Source of the DNA: Pararhodobacter aggregans
GTDB lineage: Bacteria; Pseudomonadota; Alphaproteobacteria; Rhodobacterales; Rhodobacteraceae
Assembly (NCBI RefSeq): GCF_003075525.1
Contig: NZ_QDDR01000006.1
Location: 1 to 64,000 of the forward strand
Reading direction: 5' to 3'
Length of the DNA: 64,000 nucleotides
This document shows positions 1-9,393 of this stretch, piece after piece. A program made the translations under genes and the position numbers. The notes beneath the pieces are model-generated. The model ran no database searches and was not told the DNA's origin. It was given only the letters and a program-made list of their open reading frames with translations. Each line of letters starts with the position of its first letter. Within the stretch, counting starts at the first letter, position 1.

Positions 1-1
1 T

Positions 2-937
2 CGGCCGTATCCTCGACAACTTCGAGCGCCTCGCCAAAAAATGGGCCCCAAAGCCGCGCAAACCAAAAGCCGCACCCAGAAGCCTCTGATCAATATAGCA
101 CGGCTGCGGCCTTCGGCGGATGCTTACGATCCCGAGGCCTTTGTGACGCTGCTGACCGGGGCCGAGGCCCCGGCGCTGGCGCTGATGGATCAGGAAGGCT
201 TCGGCGCGGTGATCGAGGCGATGACCATGGGCCGGCTCGCCGCCCGGCCCACCGGCCCGCGCCGCCCGACCACGACCGATGCCGCCCTGCTGGCCGAGGT
301 GATCGACGCAACGCTGGCCGGCCTCGGGGCGGAGGACCCGCTGTCGGGGCTGCGCTGCGGCCGTCCGGTGGCGGATCACCGCCTGCTGCCGGTGATCCTG
401 GAAGAGATCGACTATGATCTGGTGGCGCTGACCGCCGTGGTCGTCTCGGGCAGCGTGACGCGGCCCCTGCGGCTGATGCTGGCCCTGCCGCGACCCGATG
501 CGGCCGAGGTGGTCGCCTCGGCAGAGGAACCGGCCCGCGACTGGTCCGAGGCGCTGAACGCGGCGGTCATGCGGGCGCCCGCCTCGCTCAGGGCCGAACT
601 GGGCCGGGTGACGCTGCCTCTGGCCGAGGTTCTGGCGCTGGGGCCGGGCAGCAGCCTGACGCTGCCGCTCTCGAACCTGGAGGAAGTGCAGCTGGTGGCG
701 CTGGATGGCGCGGTGCAGGCGGTGGGGCGGTTGGGCCAGACCCGTGGCATGCGGGCGGTGCGCCTGACCGGCTGGCCCGGCGGGTTGCCGCCATCGCCGA
801 TGCTCGACGCCGCGCCCCCGGGCCGGGCGATGCCCGCCGCAGCTCCGTTGGAGGACGAGGAGGTTGCAGCGCCGGACTTCCCGATGATGGCCGCCATGGC
901 GCCCATGGCCCTGGACCTGCCCGAGGACGAGACCTGA
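2..937 (+). CDS. FliM/FliN-family flagellar motor switch-like protein (probably 5'-partial)
   Basis: The C-terminal third reads like a SpoA (FliM/FliN C-terminal) domain: a hydrophobic segment around LGRVTLPLAEVLALGPGSSL followed by a V-x-L-V-A-L-D-G-A strand. The middle resembles the CheC-like part of alphaproteobacterial FliM paralogs (TMGRL...TDAALLAEVIDATLAGL). The first ATG is at 41, but the frame is open to the window edge and the N-terminus looks short for the family, so the true start probably lies upstream. The tail is Ala/Pro/Met-rich and acidic. No other flagellar gene lies nearby, so a role in the motor switch is inferred from the family only. The stop codon lies inside the left arm of a perfect 24-bp inverted repeat. 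Confidence 0.6.
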   Translation, partial: RPYPRQLRAPRQKMGPKAAQTKSRTQKPLINIARLRPSADAYDPEAFVTLLTGAEAPALALMDQEGFGAVIEAMTMGRLAARPTGPRRPTTTDAALLAEVIDATLAGLGAEDPLSGLRCGRPVADHRLLPVILEEIDYDLVALTAVVVSGSVTRPLRLMLALPRPDAAEVVASAEEPARDWSEALNAAVMRAPASLRAELGRVTLPLAEVLALGPGSSLTLPLSNLEEVQLVALDGAVQAVGRLGQTRGMRAVRLTGWPGGLPPSPMLDAAPPGRAMPAAAPLEDEEVAAPDFPMMAAMAPMALDLPEDET

Positions 938-995
938 GGCAGCGGGCCGCAGGCTCCCGCCCGCCCACCCCGCCTGCGGCCCGCTGCCTCAGGTC
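931..995. repeat. Perfect 24-bp inverted repeat with 17-nt loop (copy 1 of a shared-loop hairpin)
   Basis: Arms 931-954 and 972-995 are perfectly complementary over 24 bp. The loop 955-971 is TCCCGCCCGCCCACCCC. The left arm contains the last codons and stop of the preceding gene. There is no T-tract, so it is not a classical intrinsic terminator, though it sits between convergent genes and could stop transcription. The same 17-nt loop recurs at 35559-35575 between unrelated arms. Confidence 0.8.
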
Positions 996-1286
996 AGCGC
1001 GGCGCTTCCTTTGGGGGCGGCGGGCGGTGGGGGCGGAGGATTGCGTATTTTCGACAAAGTGAAAGGGCAGGGCGCCGCCCGGTAGCGGGTATCGGTCGCG
1101 CGGTGGTGGCGCTGCGCAGTGGTCGGGGCCGCGCCCGAAGGCGCCCGCTTCTGTTGGTCGTCATCTTGGGGCGCTGAATTCTCGCGGGGGGGGGCGAGGG
1201 TTTCCGCGGATCCGGCCCCGCGACCGGTGCATTTCCGAGGCGCCGCTCACCCCCGCCTTGGTTGCCCGCGGGACGAGGGCGCACGC
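996..1286. other. Non-coding stretch between convergent genes
   Basis: Very G-rich on the plus strand (runs such as GGGGGGGGGCGAGGG near 1185-1200). I see no credible gene, RNA or promoter; the reading frames here look like shadows of GC-rich DNA. Confidence 0.5.
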
Positions 1287-2027
1287 TCAGCGCAGCGTCG
1301 GGATCGGGCCTTCGGTCCGCCCTTCGGTGAATTGCCGCAGTACCGGATCGTCCGAGCTGAAGGCTTCGGCGGTCGGGCCCTGCCAGTGGAAACGGCCCTC
1401 GTGCAGCATCGCCACCCGGTCGGCGACATCGCGGACCGTGCGCATGTCATGGGTGATGGTCAGCGCCGTCGCCCCCATCTCGGTGACGATGCCGCGGATC
1501 AGCGCGTTGATCACCGCCGACATGATCGGGTCCAGCCCCGCCGTCGGTTCGTCGAAGAAGAGGACCGGCGGGTCGCCAGCGATGGCTCGCGCCAGCCCGA
1601 CACGCTTCTGCATCCCGCCCGAGAGTTCGGCGGGGAAAAGATCCGCCACTTCCGGCCCGAGCCCCACGCGGGCCAGCTTTTCGACCGCGAGGGCCCGTGC
1701 CTCGACCCGGCCCATCCGGCCGGTGCCGCGCATCAGGCGGAAGGCGACATTCTGCCAGACCGGCAGCGAATCAAAGAGCGCGGCGCCCTGGAACAGCATG
1801 CCGATATGCGGGGCGACGGCATGGGGTGTGGGGTTCTTCAGCCCGGCCAGCGCGACCTCGCCGCTATCGGCGCGCTCCAGCCCCAGCAGGCATTTCAGCA
1901 ACACCGACTTGCCGGTGCCGGAGCCGCCGATCACCACCAGGCTCTGGCCCTTCGGCACCTCGAAGCTGACCCCGCGCAGGACCGTCTTCTGCCCGAAGGC
2001 CTTGTGCAATCCCTCGGCCCGGATCAT
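1287..2027 (-). CDS. mlaF: ABC transporter ATP-binding protein, MlaF type
   Basis: Cytoplasmic ATPase (246 aa) of a phospholipid/organic-solvent type ABC transporter thought to act in outer-membrane lipid asymmetry. Walker A GGSGTGKS is at residues 34-41, signature LSGGMQ at 135-140 and Walker B VLFFDE at 155-160 followed by PTAGLDP; the H-loop is in ITHDM. Its start overlaps the stop of the permease gene by 4 bp (ATGA), so the two are translationally coupled. The MlaD substrate-binding protein normally encoded next to mlaFE is not found here; the gene ends facing the FliM-like gene. Confidence 0.88.
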   Translation of the reverse strand: MIRAEGLHKAFGQKTVLRGVSFEVPKGQSLVVIGGSGTGKSVLLKCLLGLERADSGEVALAGLKNPTPHAVAPHIGMLFQGAALFDSLPVWQNVAFRLMRGTGRMGRVEARALAVEKLARVGLGPEVADLFPAELSGGMQKRVGLARAIAGDPPVLFFDEPTAGLDPIMSAVINALIRGIVTEMGATALTITHDMRTVRDVADRVAMLHEGRFHWQGPTAEAFSSDDPVLRQFTEGRTEGPIPTLR

Positions 2028-2806
2028 GCGGAAAAGAACGCTTCGGTCAGCAGGTAATTCGACGCGAGAATCAGCACCGAGGCCAGCACCACCGCCGATT
2101 TGGTGGCCTCGCCCACGCCCTGCGCGCCGCGCCCCGAGTTCATGCCGAAATAGCAGCCCGACAGCGCCACCAGGAAGCCGAAGACCGCGCCCTTCACGAG
2201 GCCCGAGGCGATGTCCCAGAATTCGAGGAAATCCAGCGTGTTGCGCAGATAGGTCGGGCCGTCGAAACCAAGCCGCGTGACGCCCACCGCATAGCCGCCG
2301 AGGATGCCGATGGAATCGCCCACCGCCACCAGCACCGGCATGGCCAGCGTTGCTGCGACCAGCCGGGGCACGGTCAGGAATTGCATCGGCTCCACCGCCA
2401 GCGTCTTCAGCGCGTCGAGCTGTTCGGAGACCTTCATCGTGCCGATCTCGGCCGCGATCGAGGAGGCGACGCGCGCCGCCACCATCAGCCCGCCCAGCAC
2501 CGGGCCCAGCTCGCGCACCATGCCGATGGCGGTGATCGAGGGGACGGCGAATTCGGCGCCGTAGCGGGCTGAGCCCGCGAAGATCTGCAAGGCCAGCGCG
2601 GCGCCGGTGAAGAGCGCGGTCATGCCCACCACCGGCAGCGACAGCCAGCCGATCTGCACCAGCTGCGCCGCCACCTCACGCAGGTGGAAGGGCGGGCGCA
2701 GCATCCAGCCCAGCGCCTGACCGGTGAAGCCCACGAAGCGGCCCAGCGCGCCCAGCGCCCCGGCCAATCCGCGGCCGGTGGCGCCCAGCGTCGCGACGGG
2801 GTTCAC
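2024..2806 (-). CDS. mlaE: ABC transporter permease, MlaE type
   Basis: Integral membrane permease (260 aa) partnering the MlaF-type ATPase. It has the MlaE/permease layout: an N-terminal amphipathic segment, then hydrophobic helices around [60 protein letters not shown] (the conserved coupling region) and C-terminal helices ending in LLTEAFFS. Start and stop both overlap neighbours by 4 bp: the stop of alr upstream and the start of mlaF downstream, making an alr-mlaE-mlaF operon. Substrate is inferred from the family to be phospholipid. Confidence 0.87.
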   Translation of the reverse strand: MNPVATLGATGRGLAGALGALGRFVGFTGQALGWMLRPPFHLREVAAQLVQIGWLSLPVVGMTALFTGAALALQIFAGSARYGAEFAVPSITAIGMVRELGPVLGGLMVAARVASSIAAEIGTMKVSEQLDALKTLAVEPMQFLTVPRLVAATLAMPVLVAVGDSIGILGGYAVGVTRLGFDGPTYLRNTLDFLEFWDIASGLVKGAVFGFLVALSGCYFGMNSGRGAQGVGEATKSAVVLASVLILASNYLLTEAFFSA

Positions 2807-3846
2807 GAGGGCGCCCCGACATAGCGGCGGCGGTAGCGGTTGCCGAGCGATGTCAGGATCTCATAGCCGATGGTGCCGGCCAGTTCCGCCAGATCGTCCA
2901 CATCCTGCCGCGGTCCCAGGATATCCAGCGACACCGGGTCGCTGTCCAGTTCCGTCACATCGACAGTGATAAGGTCCATCGACACGCGGCCGACGACGGG
3001 GCAGGGGATCTCGCCCGCCCAGAGGATCGCCTTGCCCGAGAGCGTGCGCAGCAGCCCGTCGGCATAGCCCGCGGCGACGGTGGCGATGCGCGAGGGGCGC
3101 GGCGCGACCCAGGTGCAGGAATAGCCCACCGCCTCGTGCGGCTCCACGTCGCGGACCTGCACCACCGGCAGCGACAGCGTGGCGACCGGCTGCGCCTGTT
3201 CGAAGGGGGCGCCGCCGTAAAGACCGATGCCGGGACGGCAGAGGTCGAAATGGTAATCCGGTCCCAGCAGCATGCCCCCCGTCGCCGCCAGCGAGCGGGG
3301 CGCGGTCATCCCTTCGGTCATTTCGAGGAAGGCGCCCAACTGGCCGGGGTTCATCAGATGCTGCGGCTCGTCGGCGCAGGCCAGATGCGACATGACCAGC
3401 TGCGGCGCGCCGGGCAGGCCGACGGCGCGGACGGCGGCCCATTCGGCGGGCTCCATCCCCAGCCGGTTCATCCCGGTGTCGAGCTGGATGCCGAAGGGAT
3501 GGCCGGCCAGCGATTCCGCGTGGCGGGTCAGCTGTTCGGCCGAATTCAGCAGCGGGATCAGGTCGAGGTTGCGCAGGCTCGGCGCATCCCCCGCCATATG
3601 GCCCGAAAAGACGAAGATCCGCGGCCCGGCGCCCAAAGCCTGACGGATCGCCGCGCCCTCTTCGGCCAAGGCCACGAAGAAGGTGCGCGCCCCGGCCCCG
3701 GCGAGTTTCTTGACCACCGGCCCGGCGCCCAGCCCATAGGCATCGGCCTTGACCGTGGCGCCGGTCTCGGCTTGCGACAGGCGGGAAAGCCGCTGCCAAT
3801 TGGCGGCGACGGCGTCGAGGTCGATGGTCAGGCGCGCGGAACTCAT
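2803..3846 (-). CDS. alr: Alanine racemase
   Basis: PLP enzyme (347 aa) interconverting L- and D-alanine for peptidoglycan. The PLP-binding lysine is K33 in [10 protein letters not shown]; later family features include the substrate/PLP contacts around GTGM-type [11 protein letters not shown], and [10 protein letters not shown] and [12 protein letters not shown] near the C-terminus. I chose the start at 3846 ([10 protein letters not shown]) because the family begins there; the open frame continues 82 codons upstream with unrelated, Cys- and Ser-rich residues. First gene of the alr-mlaE-mlaF operon. Confidence 0.93.
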   Translation of the reverse strand: MSSARLTIDLDAVAANWQRLSRLSQAETGATVKADAYGLGAGPVVKKLAGAGARTFFVALAEEGAAIRQALGAGPRIFVFSGHMAGDAPSLRNLDLIPLLNSAEQLTRHAESLAGHPFGIQLDTGMNRLGMEPAEWAAVRAVGLPGAPQLVMSHLACADEPQHLMNPGQLGAFLEMTEGMTAPRSLAATGGMLLGPDYHFDLCRPGIGLYGGAPFEQAQPVATLSLPVVQVRDVEPHEAVGYSCTWVAPRPSRIATVAAGYADGLLRTLSGKAILWAGEIPCPVVGRVSMDLITVDVTELDSDPVSLDILGPRQDVDDLAELAGTIGYEILTSLGNRYRRRYVGAPS

Positions 3847-4104
3847 GGCGCAGGTTTGGGGGGCAGGAGCCCCTTTAGTCAAGGGCGAAAAGGCGCCGGG
3901 CGGCCTTCCGCTCAGGCTGTGGATAAGTCGCCTCAAATTGGACACGTTTCCGTTTGAACCTCTTGCGGAGGCACTGCGACAGAGTGATGTAACGGACGCG
4001 ATTCGAAACGGATCGTGCAGACACAAAGGCAAGGACAATGTCGACCCAAACGCGCAAGAGCAGCCAGAAACCGGCCCCCCAGAAGCCGGCACCGACCCAC
4101 CGTT

Positions 4105-5019
4105 TCACGGATTGGGCGATGCTCTGAGCGCCACGAGATAGGCCGCGATGGCCGCCCTGTCCGGGGCGGCTATCCGGCTGATGTTGGCGACGACATCGGC
4201 CATCTCGCCGCCTGCCGTATCGAATTCGGGCGTGAAGCCGGTTTCCAGATAGGCGGCGATATCGAAGGCGGTCCACCCCTGCGGCGGCAGGGCCGGGATC
4301 CGCCCCTCGCCCACCGGATTGGGCGCCCCCGCCAGCCATTGAGACCGGTCGAGCCCGCCCAGCGCATCGCGCGGCGTGTGGCATTCGGCGCAATGGCCCA
4401 GCGCCTCGACCAGATAATGACCGCGCGCGGCTTCGGGATCCTCGGGGACCGGCGTGGCGAAGGCGGGGTCGAAGTTCAGCATCTTCCACAGGCCGAGCCC
4501 GCGGCGCATCGAGAAGGGGAAGCCCACCTCATGCGCGGCCGAAGGCGTCGGATCCGCGGGCAGCATCTGCCAATAGGCCCAGAGGTCGGCGATATCCCCG
4601 GGCGTGGCATGGGTATAGGTCGTGTAGGGGAAGGCGGGGTAGTAATGCGCCCCCTCGGGCGAAACGCCCAGCATGACGGCGGTGGCAAATTGCTCCAGCG
4701 TCCAGCCGCCGATCCCGGCCTCGGGATCGGGCGAGATATTGGGGGCGCGGAAGGTGCCGAAGGGCGTGACGAAGCTGCGCCCCCCGGCCAGAACCATCCG
4801 CGCTTCGGTCGAGGCCGTGGCATCGACCGAGGGCGCGGTGTGGCAAGACGCGCAGCCGGCGGTCCAGAAGACCTGTTCGCCGTGCTGCGGGTCGGCGCTG
4901 TGCGATTGCAGCGCGGTCAGCGTGTCGGCCGACAGGCTGGCGGGCCTGGTCAGCACCCAGAAGGCGCCCCCGCCGACAGCGGCGAGGACGAGTGCGAATG
5001 TACCCAGGCGCGCCAGCAT
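4105..5019 (-). CDS. Membrane-anchored or secreted di-heme cytochrome c
   Basis: A 304-aa protein with an N-terminal hydrophobic segment (LGTFALVLAAVGGGAFWVL) followed by two c-heme sites, C56-A-S-C-H60 and C210-A-E-C-H214. The spacing suggests two class I cytochrome c domains, as in periplasmic electron carriers and dehydrogenase subunits. The hydrophobic segment has no clear signal-peptidase site, so it may be a membrane anchor. It lies 7 bp downstream of a cytochrome c'-like gene and is probably co-transcribed; the pair may exchange electrons. The electron donor and acceptor cannot be read from the sequence. Confidence 0.85.
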   Translation of the reverse strand: MLARLGTFALVLAAVGGGAFWVLTRPASLSADTLTALQSHSADPQHGEQVFWTAGCASCHTAPSVDATASTEARMVLAGGRSFVTPFGTFRAPNISPDPEAGIGGWTLEQFATAVMLGVSPEGAHYYPAFPYTTYTHATPGDIADLWAYWQMLPADPTPSAAHEVGFPFSMRRGLGLWKMLNFDPAFATPVPEDPEAARGHYLVEALGHCAECHTPRDALGGLDRSQWLAGAPNPVGEGRIPALPPQGWTAFDIAAYLETGFTPEFDTAGGEMADVVANISRIAAPDRAAIAAYLVALRASPNP

Positions 5020-5026
5020 GCGGTGC

Positions 5027-5485
5027 TTACTGCGGCTGGCGATAGGTCTGGTGGCAGGCGCCGCAGGCGCCGCCGAGGCCGCCCATCGCGCCCTGCAGCG
5101 AGGCGAGGTCGGTGCCGGCCGCGTCCTTCATCGCCTCGGCCGCGGTCTGCAGCGCGGCCCAGCGGGCGTTGAACCCGTCCATGTCGGTCCAGATCGCCGG
5201 CAGCGCGCGCGAGCCCTGGGCCGAGGCGTTGTCGGTGCCCTCGGCGAACATCGGGGCGATGTCCAGCATCGACAGATGGTAGATGTTGTTGGCGGCCGCC
5301 GAGGCGACGGCGGCGTCATAGGGCATGCGGCCCTGAGCCATGCCGCCGATCTGCCCCAGGTTATAGGCCAGAACGTCCATGACCGCATGGCGGGCCGCGA
5401 CGTTCGGGTTCATGTCCTGGGCGGTGGCGAGCGTCGGCAGCGCGAGGGCTGCGGCGGTGGCGAGCGCAGTCAGAAGGCGAGGCAT
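5027..5485 (-). CDS. Cytochrome c'-type (class II) cytochrome c
   Basis: A 152-aa periplasmic protein: signal peptide ending near LATAQD (residues 19-24), then a four-helix-bundle style sequence with the heme site C141-G-A-C-H145 close to the C-terminus, as in class II cytochromes. Members of the family bind heme with a vacant or Met-ligated sixth position and are linked to NO or electron-transfer chemistry. The following gene (7 bp) is a di-heme cytochrome c, implying a shared role. Confidence 0.85.
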   Translation of the reverse strand: MPRLLTALATAAALALPTLATAQDMNPNVAARHAVMDVLAYNLGQIGGMAQGRMPYDAAVASAAANNIYHLSMLDIAPMFAEGTDNASAQGSRALPAIWTDMDGFNARWAALQTAAEAMKDAAGTDLASLQGAMGGLGGACGACHQTYRQPQ

Positions 5486-5733
5486 CGAGGTCTCCCTGTT
5501 GTCGATCCGGGATCAGGATACGCACGCATTCGGTGCGAGACTTCTCGCGAATGCGTGATCGCCCCTCTCGGCCTGCACATATTCTGTGAATGATCGCACA
5601 GAAGGGGGTCGGATTGCTGCATGTGTGCAATATCTGCTTCTTGTCGCGCCAAACCTTGCCCGACCGGCATCCGGCTTGAAGCGCTGCCGGGCAAGGGCTA
5701 GGGTCCGCCGCGTCTGTTCACCCCGGAACCCCC

Positions 5734-6864
5734 ATGCCCGAGCCCCGCCCGATCCAGACCCTGACGCAGGCCCTGACCGGGATCGTGGTCCCGGCCGAGG
5801 CGCCGCGCCGCCGCCTGCCGCGCCTTTCGTCCTTCCGCACCGAGGATCCGGCGCTGAGGGCGCGTTATGACGATGTGACGCTGTGGTACGGGGCGGTCTG
5901 GCTGGCGGGCGAGGGGCGGCTCAGGCTCTTCGGGCCGCCGGGGCTGAACCTGCGCCCCCTGCTGCGGAGCGCGCGTTACGAGACCGAGGCCGGGCCGCTG
6001 CCCGCCCCCCGGCTGCGCCGCTTCAAACGCTATGTCACGGCGGAATTCCCGCTCGACCGGCCGGTCGGCACGCTGTTCATGGAGGTGGCGGGCCAGCGGC
6101 TGAGTATGCCGGTCCTGACCCAGGACCTGCAGGCGCTGGCCGGGCTCAACACCCTCTACACCATGTCGCAGAACAACGATCTGGACTGGATCGAGGATTG
6201 GATCACCTATCACCACCGCCACCACGGCGCCAACGGGCTGGTGATCGCCGACAACGGCAGCACCGCCTATACGCCCGGGGAGCTGGCCGAGCGGCTGTCG
6301 CGGCTCGATTTCCTCAAGGGCCTGCGCGTGACCTCGGTGCCCTTTCGCTACGGGCCCAGCTCGGCGATCTGCCGCCGCGCCTCGCAGGCGCGCTTCCTGC
6401 AGACGGCGATCGCCAACCTTCACCGCGACCTCTACCTGACCCGCGCGCGGGCGGTGCTGTCGTGCGATATCGACGAGCTGATGATCTCGACCAGCGGGCG
6501 CAGCGTGTTTGACGCGGCGGTGGCGCGAAAGCTGGGGTTCCTGACGGTGCCGGGCTATTGGCGCTTTTCGCGCGTCCCGTCGGGCCAGCGCGCGCGGCAT
6601 GCCGACCACCTCTGGATTGACCCGGCGCGCAGCAAACCCTGCCCGACGAAATACGTGATCCGCCCCGATGGCGCGCTGGCCGGCTGGTCCTGGATGACCC
6701 ATTCGCTGGAAGCGCTACCGCGCGCGGCCTTCAAGGCCTCGCCCGAATTCTGGTTCGCGCATTGCCACGACATCTCGATGCGCTGGAAGGAAGGGCGCGA
6801 GGCCACGGCCGGGGAACGTGTCTGGCAGCGCGATCCGGTGCTTGAGGCGCTCTGGTCAGCCTGA
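5734..6864 (+). CDS. Glycosyltransferase, GT92/GT2-like, possibly polysaccharide biosynthesis
   Basis: A 376-aa cytosolic protein with the pattern of GT92-like family 2 enzymes: TMSQNNDLDWIEDWITYHHRHHGANGLVIADNGST (acceptor/nucleotide region) and a DxD-type metal motif in LSCDIDELMI around residue 246. A late GYWRFSR and WMTHSLEALPR are also seen in this group. The 3' end overlaps the convergent glycosyltransferase gene by 9 bp. Sugar and acceptor are unknown; an envelope or capsule glycan is likely given the waaA-like gene nearby. Confidence 0.7.
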   Translation: MPEPRPIQTLTQALTGIVVPAEAPRRRLPRLSSFRTEDPALRARYDDVTLWYGAVWLAGEGRLRLFGPPGLNLRPLLRSARYETEAGPLPAPRLRRFKRYVTAEFPLDRPVGTLFMEVAGQRLSMPVLTQDLQALAGLNTLYTMSQNNDLDWIEDWITYHHRHHGANGLVIADNGSTAYTPGELAERLSRLDFLKGLRVTSVPFRYGPSSAICRRASQARFLQTAIANLHRDLYLTRARAVLSCDIDELMISTSGRSVFDAAVARKLGFLTVPGYWRFSRVPSGQRARHADHLWIDPARSKPCPTKYVIRPDGALAGWSWMTHSLEALPRAAFKASPEFWFAHCHDISMRWKEGREATAGERVWQRDPVLEALWSA

Positions 6865-7794
6865 CCCGCCGCTGAGCCGCCTGAGCGCCAGCTCGCCCTT
6901 GTGCAGCAGCCACAGCCAGCGGGACCGCTGCATGTCGGCATAGACGAAGGGACGGCGCACGCCGGGGTCTTCGGGCTCAAGCCAGCTCTCGGCCAGCGGC
7001 AGAAGGCCCGGCGACCGGTTCCGCAGCGCGGCGACCCGGTCGGGCGACAGCGCGCGGAAGCGCTTCACGCTGTCCCCGGCCCGGCGCGCGGCGATCCGCC
7101 CGGCCAGCGTATGCCCGCGCGAGCGGTAGCGGAAGACCGGCACCTCGGGGCAATAGAAGCCCCAGGGCGCGTGCATCAACGCCATGCCCGCCGGGAAGAG
7201 CCGCGCCGCCTGCCCGGAATTCGCGCCCTCGGACCCCACGAAGGTCCAGCCCGCCGCCCGCAGGCTGGGCACATGGGCGATGCAGATGTCGGAATAGCTC
7301 AGGTGGCGGCGGCCCTTGCGGGCGTTGATCCCGGGCAGCAGGAATTGGCCATCGGCCGAGGGGGCGAACCGCCCGCGCCACTGGAAGCCCTTGCGTGCCT
7401 TGACGAAAAACGGTGAGACGAACCCGGCCCCGGGCTGTTCCAGAAGCCCCAGAACCGCTGCGACCTCCCCGGTTCCGGGGCTGCGCACCAGCTGCGTGTC
7501 GTCCTGCAGATAGAGCAGCAGCGGCGTCTGGCAGAGGTCGAGCGCCTTCTGCATGTTGGCGTAGAGGCCGCCGTGCCATTCCTCGCCTGCCTTGCCGGTC
7601 ACCACCTGCTCGCCAGCCGCCGCGACCTCGGCCAGCAAGGCAACCTGCGCCGGGTCGTCACTGCGGTCGTCCAGCACCAGGACCGGCACGCCGGGCAGAT
7701 GGCGGGCGATCGACTCCAGGCAATTGCGCAGATGCGCGGGCCGGTTGTAGGTCATCACCGCAACCGTCAGGACCCCCCGGGGTTCCTCTGGCAT
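6856..7794 (-). CDS. Family 2 glycosyltransferase
   Basis: A 312-aa GT-A fold enzyme: the N-terminus LTVAVMTYNRPAHLRNCLESI is the classic GT2 nucleotide-binding strand-helix, followed by VLVLDDRSDD and a metal-binding LLYLQDDTQL around residue 98. The C-terminal half is Arg-rich and ends with a membrane-proximal looking LWLLHKGELALRRL. The start at 7794 is the first ATG with family-like sequence. Its target is not evident. Confidence 0.75.
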   Translation of the reverse strand: MPEEPRGVLTVAVMTYNRPAHLRNCLESIARHLPGVPVLVLDDRSDDPAQVALLAEVAAAGEQVVTGKAGEEWHGGLYANMQKALDLCQTPLLLYLQDDTQLVRSPGTGEVAAVLGLLEQPGAGFVSPFFVKARKGFQWRGRFAPSADGQFLLPGINARKGRRHLSYSDICIAHVPSLRAAGWTFVGSEGANSGQAARLFPAGMALMHAPWGFYCPEVPVFRYRSRGHTLAGRIAARRAGDSVKRFRALSPDRVAALRNRSPGLLPLAESWLEPEDPGVRRPFVYADMQRSRWLWLLHKGELALRRLSGGSG

Positions 7795-7826
7795 GCCTGG
7801 CCCTCCTTCACTGTGAGACTTCGGGC

Positions 7827-9146
7827 TTAGCGCGAGGCGGGGCGCCCGTCCAGAAGGCCGTCCAGAACCGCCTCCATCGCCTTGAGCGAGACCTCCAGCG
7901 GGTGCTGGTTCTCGGCCTGAACCCGGGCGGCGCCGGCCAGATAGGGGGCGCGGAAGGCGGGGTCCTGGGCGGCGACCACGGCCCGGGCCAAGGCGGCGGC
8001 ATCGGCCACCTCCAGCGCGCCGCCTGCGGCCTTGAGCCGGGCATAGGCTTCGGCGAAATTGCCGGTATCGGGGCCGTGCAGGACCAGCGCGCCCAGCGCC
8101 ACGGCCTCGAACGGGTTCTTGCCGGTGAGGGTCACGCCCGGCACGCGGAGCGAGTTGCCGGTATAGGCGACGGGCGCGAGGCGATACCAGAGCCCCATCT
8201 CGCCGATCGTGTCGGCGATATAGACCCGGGTCGCGGCGGTGATCGCCTCGCCGCGCGACCGCCGGGCAATGGCCCCGGGCGGGAAATGGGCGCGCGCCGC
8301 GGCCTCGGTGCCGTCGGCCTCGGCGGGCTTGCGCGGCGCGATGAGGAACAAGAGGTCCGGCAACGCCTCATGCGCCAGCGCCTGCGCCTGCATGAGTTGC
8401 GGCTCTTCCACCGATTTGGTCGAGGCCGCCAGCCAGACCGGCCGCCCGGCGATCTGGGCCTCCAGCAGGGCGCGGGCCTCGGGCCGGTCGGGCAGGGGGT
8501 CGGACGCGGCCTTCAGCACCCCCATCACCGACATCTTCCCGGCGGGCGCGCCCAGATCGCGGTAACGCGCCATCGAATCCGCATCCTGTACAAGAATCCG
8601 GTCGAAAAGGTCCATCAGCGCGCCGTTGGTGGCGACCATGCGGCGGCGGCGGCGGTAGCGGCGCTCGGTCACATGGGTGTTGATCAGCACCATCGGCAGC
8701 CCGGCACGGCGCGCCCGGCGCAGCATCAGCGGCCAGAGATCGGCCTCGGCCACGATCAGCGCATCGGGGCGCCAATGGGCCATGAAGCGGTCGAGCGCGC
8801 CGGGGTAATCGGCCGGGGCGAATTGATGGAGCACCCGGTCGGGCAGGCCGCGCCGGGCCAGAGCCTCGGCCGAGGCGGTGGTATGGGTGGTGAGGAGGAT
8901 GGTGAGATCGGCATGGGCGGCGGTCAGCCGGTCGAGCAGCGTGACCAGCGCCTGCGCCTCGCCGACCGAGACGGCGTGGAACCACAAAAGCACGCCCTCG
9001 GGCCGCGATTGCGAGGCATGGCCCAGCTTCTCGCGCCCGCGCCGCGGATCCTCGCGCCCCTGACGCTGCCGGATCCACAGCACCAGCCGCCAGAACGGCG
9101 CCGAGACCGCGGCGAAGGCAAGATAGAGACGCAGGAGGAGCGGCAT
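7827..9146 (-). CDS. waaA: Kdo-transferase family glycosyltransferase (WaaA-like)
   Basis: A 439-aa enzyme expected to transfer Kdo from CMP-Kdo to lipid A precursors at the inner membrane. The N-terminal hydrophobic helix (LLLRLYLAFAAVSAPFW) is typical. The catalytic region reads FHAVSVGE where most family members have HAASVGE, and AEADLWP where ETELWP is usual. The CMP-binding region is TGNSL...GVTLTGKNPFEAVALG. These substitutions suggest a divergent paralog. The start at 9146 is chosen because the family begins with this helix and the open frame upstream runs through an intergenic repeat. Confidence 0.8.
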   Translation of the reverse strand: MPLLLRLYLAFAAVSAPFWRLVLWIRQRQGREDPRRGREKLGHASQSRPEGVLLWFHAVSVGEAQALVTLLDRLTAAHADLTILLTTHTTASAEALARRGLPDRVLHQFAPADYPGALDRFMAHWRPDALIVAEADLWPLMLRRARRAGLPMVLINTHVTERRYRRRRRMVATNGALMDLFDRILVQDADSMARYRDLGAPAGKMSVMGVLKAASDPLPDRPEARALLEAQIAGRPVWLAASTKSVEEPQLMQAQALAHEALPDLLFLIAPRKPAEADGTEAAARAHFPPGAIARRSRGEAITAATRVYIADTIGEMGLWYRLAPVAYTGNSLRVPGVTLTGKNPFEAVALGALVLHGPDTGNFAEAYARLKAAGGALEVADAAALARAVVAAQDPAFRAPYLAGAARVQAENQHPLEVSLKAMEAVLDGLLDGRPASR

Positions 9147-9194
9147 GCGGGATCCTTTCCCGGCGGGGATAGCCGCGCCGCCGCGCCCGCGCAA

Positions 9195-9303
9195 GGGCGA
9201 GGGGTTTCGCCCTCGTCCCCCGTGCTGGCGCACGGGCTCCTCGGGCGACCAGCCGGGGGGCGCTGCCCCCCGGACCCCCCGGGATATTTGAGGAACAAAG
9301 AGG
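9195..9303. repeat. Intergenic repeat of the ATATTT-GAACAAAG family, copy A
   Basis: Contains a hairpin with arms of the type CCGGGGGGC at about 9253-9273, an inverted GGGCGA-GGGGTTTCGCCC motif at the left end and the conserved core GGATATTTGAGGAACAAAG (9281-9300). It fills the gap between waaA and the CaiD-like gene. Other copies are near 12.2, 19.8, 20.0, 24.5, 35.6 and 36.6 kb. Confidence 0.75.
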
Positions 9304-9393
9304 GGGCGGGGCGGCCCTGACGGAAGGGTTGGCCCCGAATTCAGGCGCCGGGTCTTGCCGGGTGGGGCCGGACCTCCCATGCCAGGGACAAGC

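Noticed and set aside
3-89. Short frame ending at 89 (GRILDNFERLAKKW) as the tail of an upstream gene
   Set aside because: Too short to support, and it conflicts with the FliM-like frame that is open to the edge.
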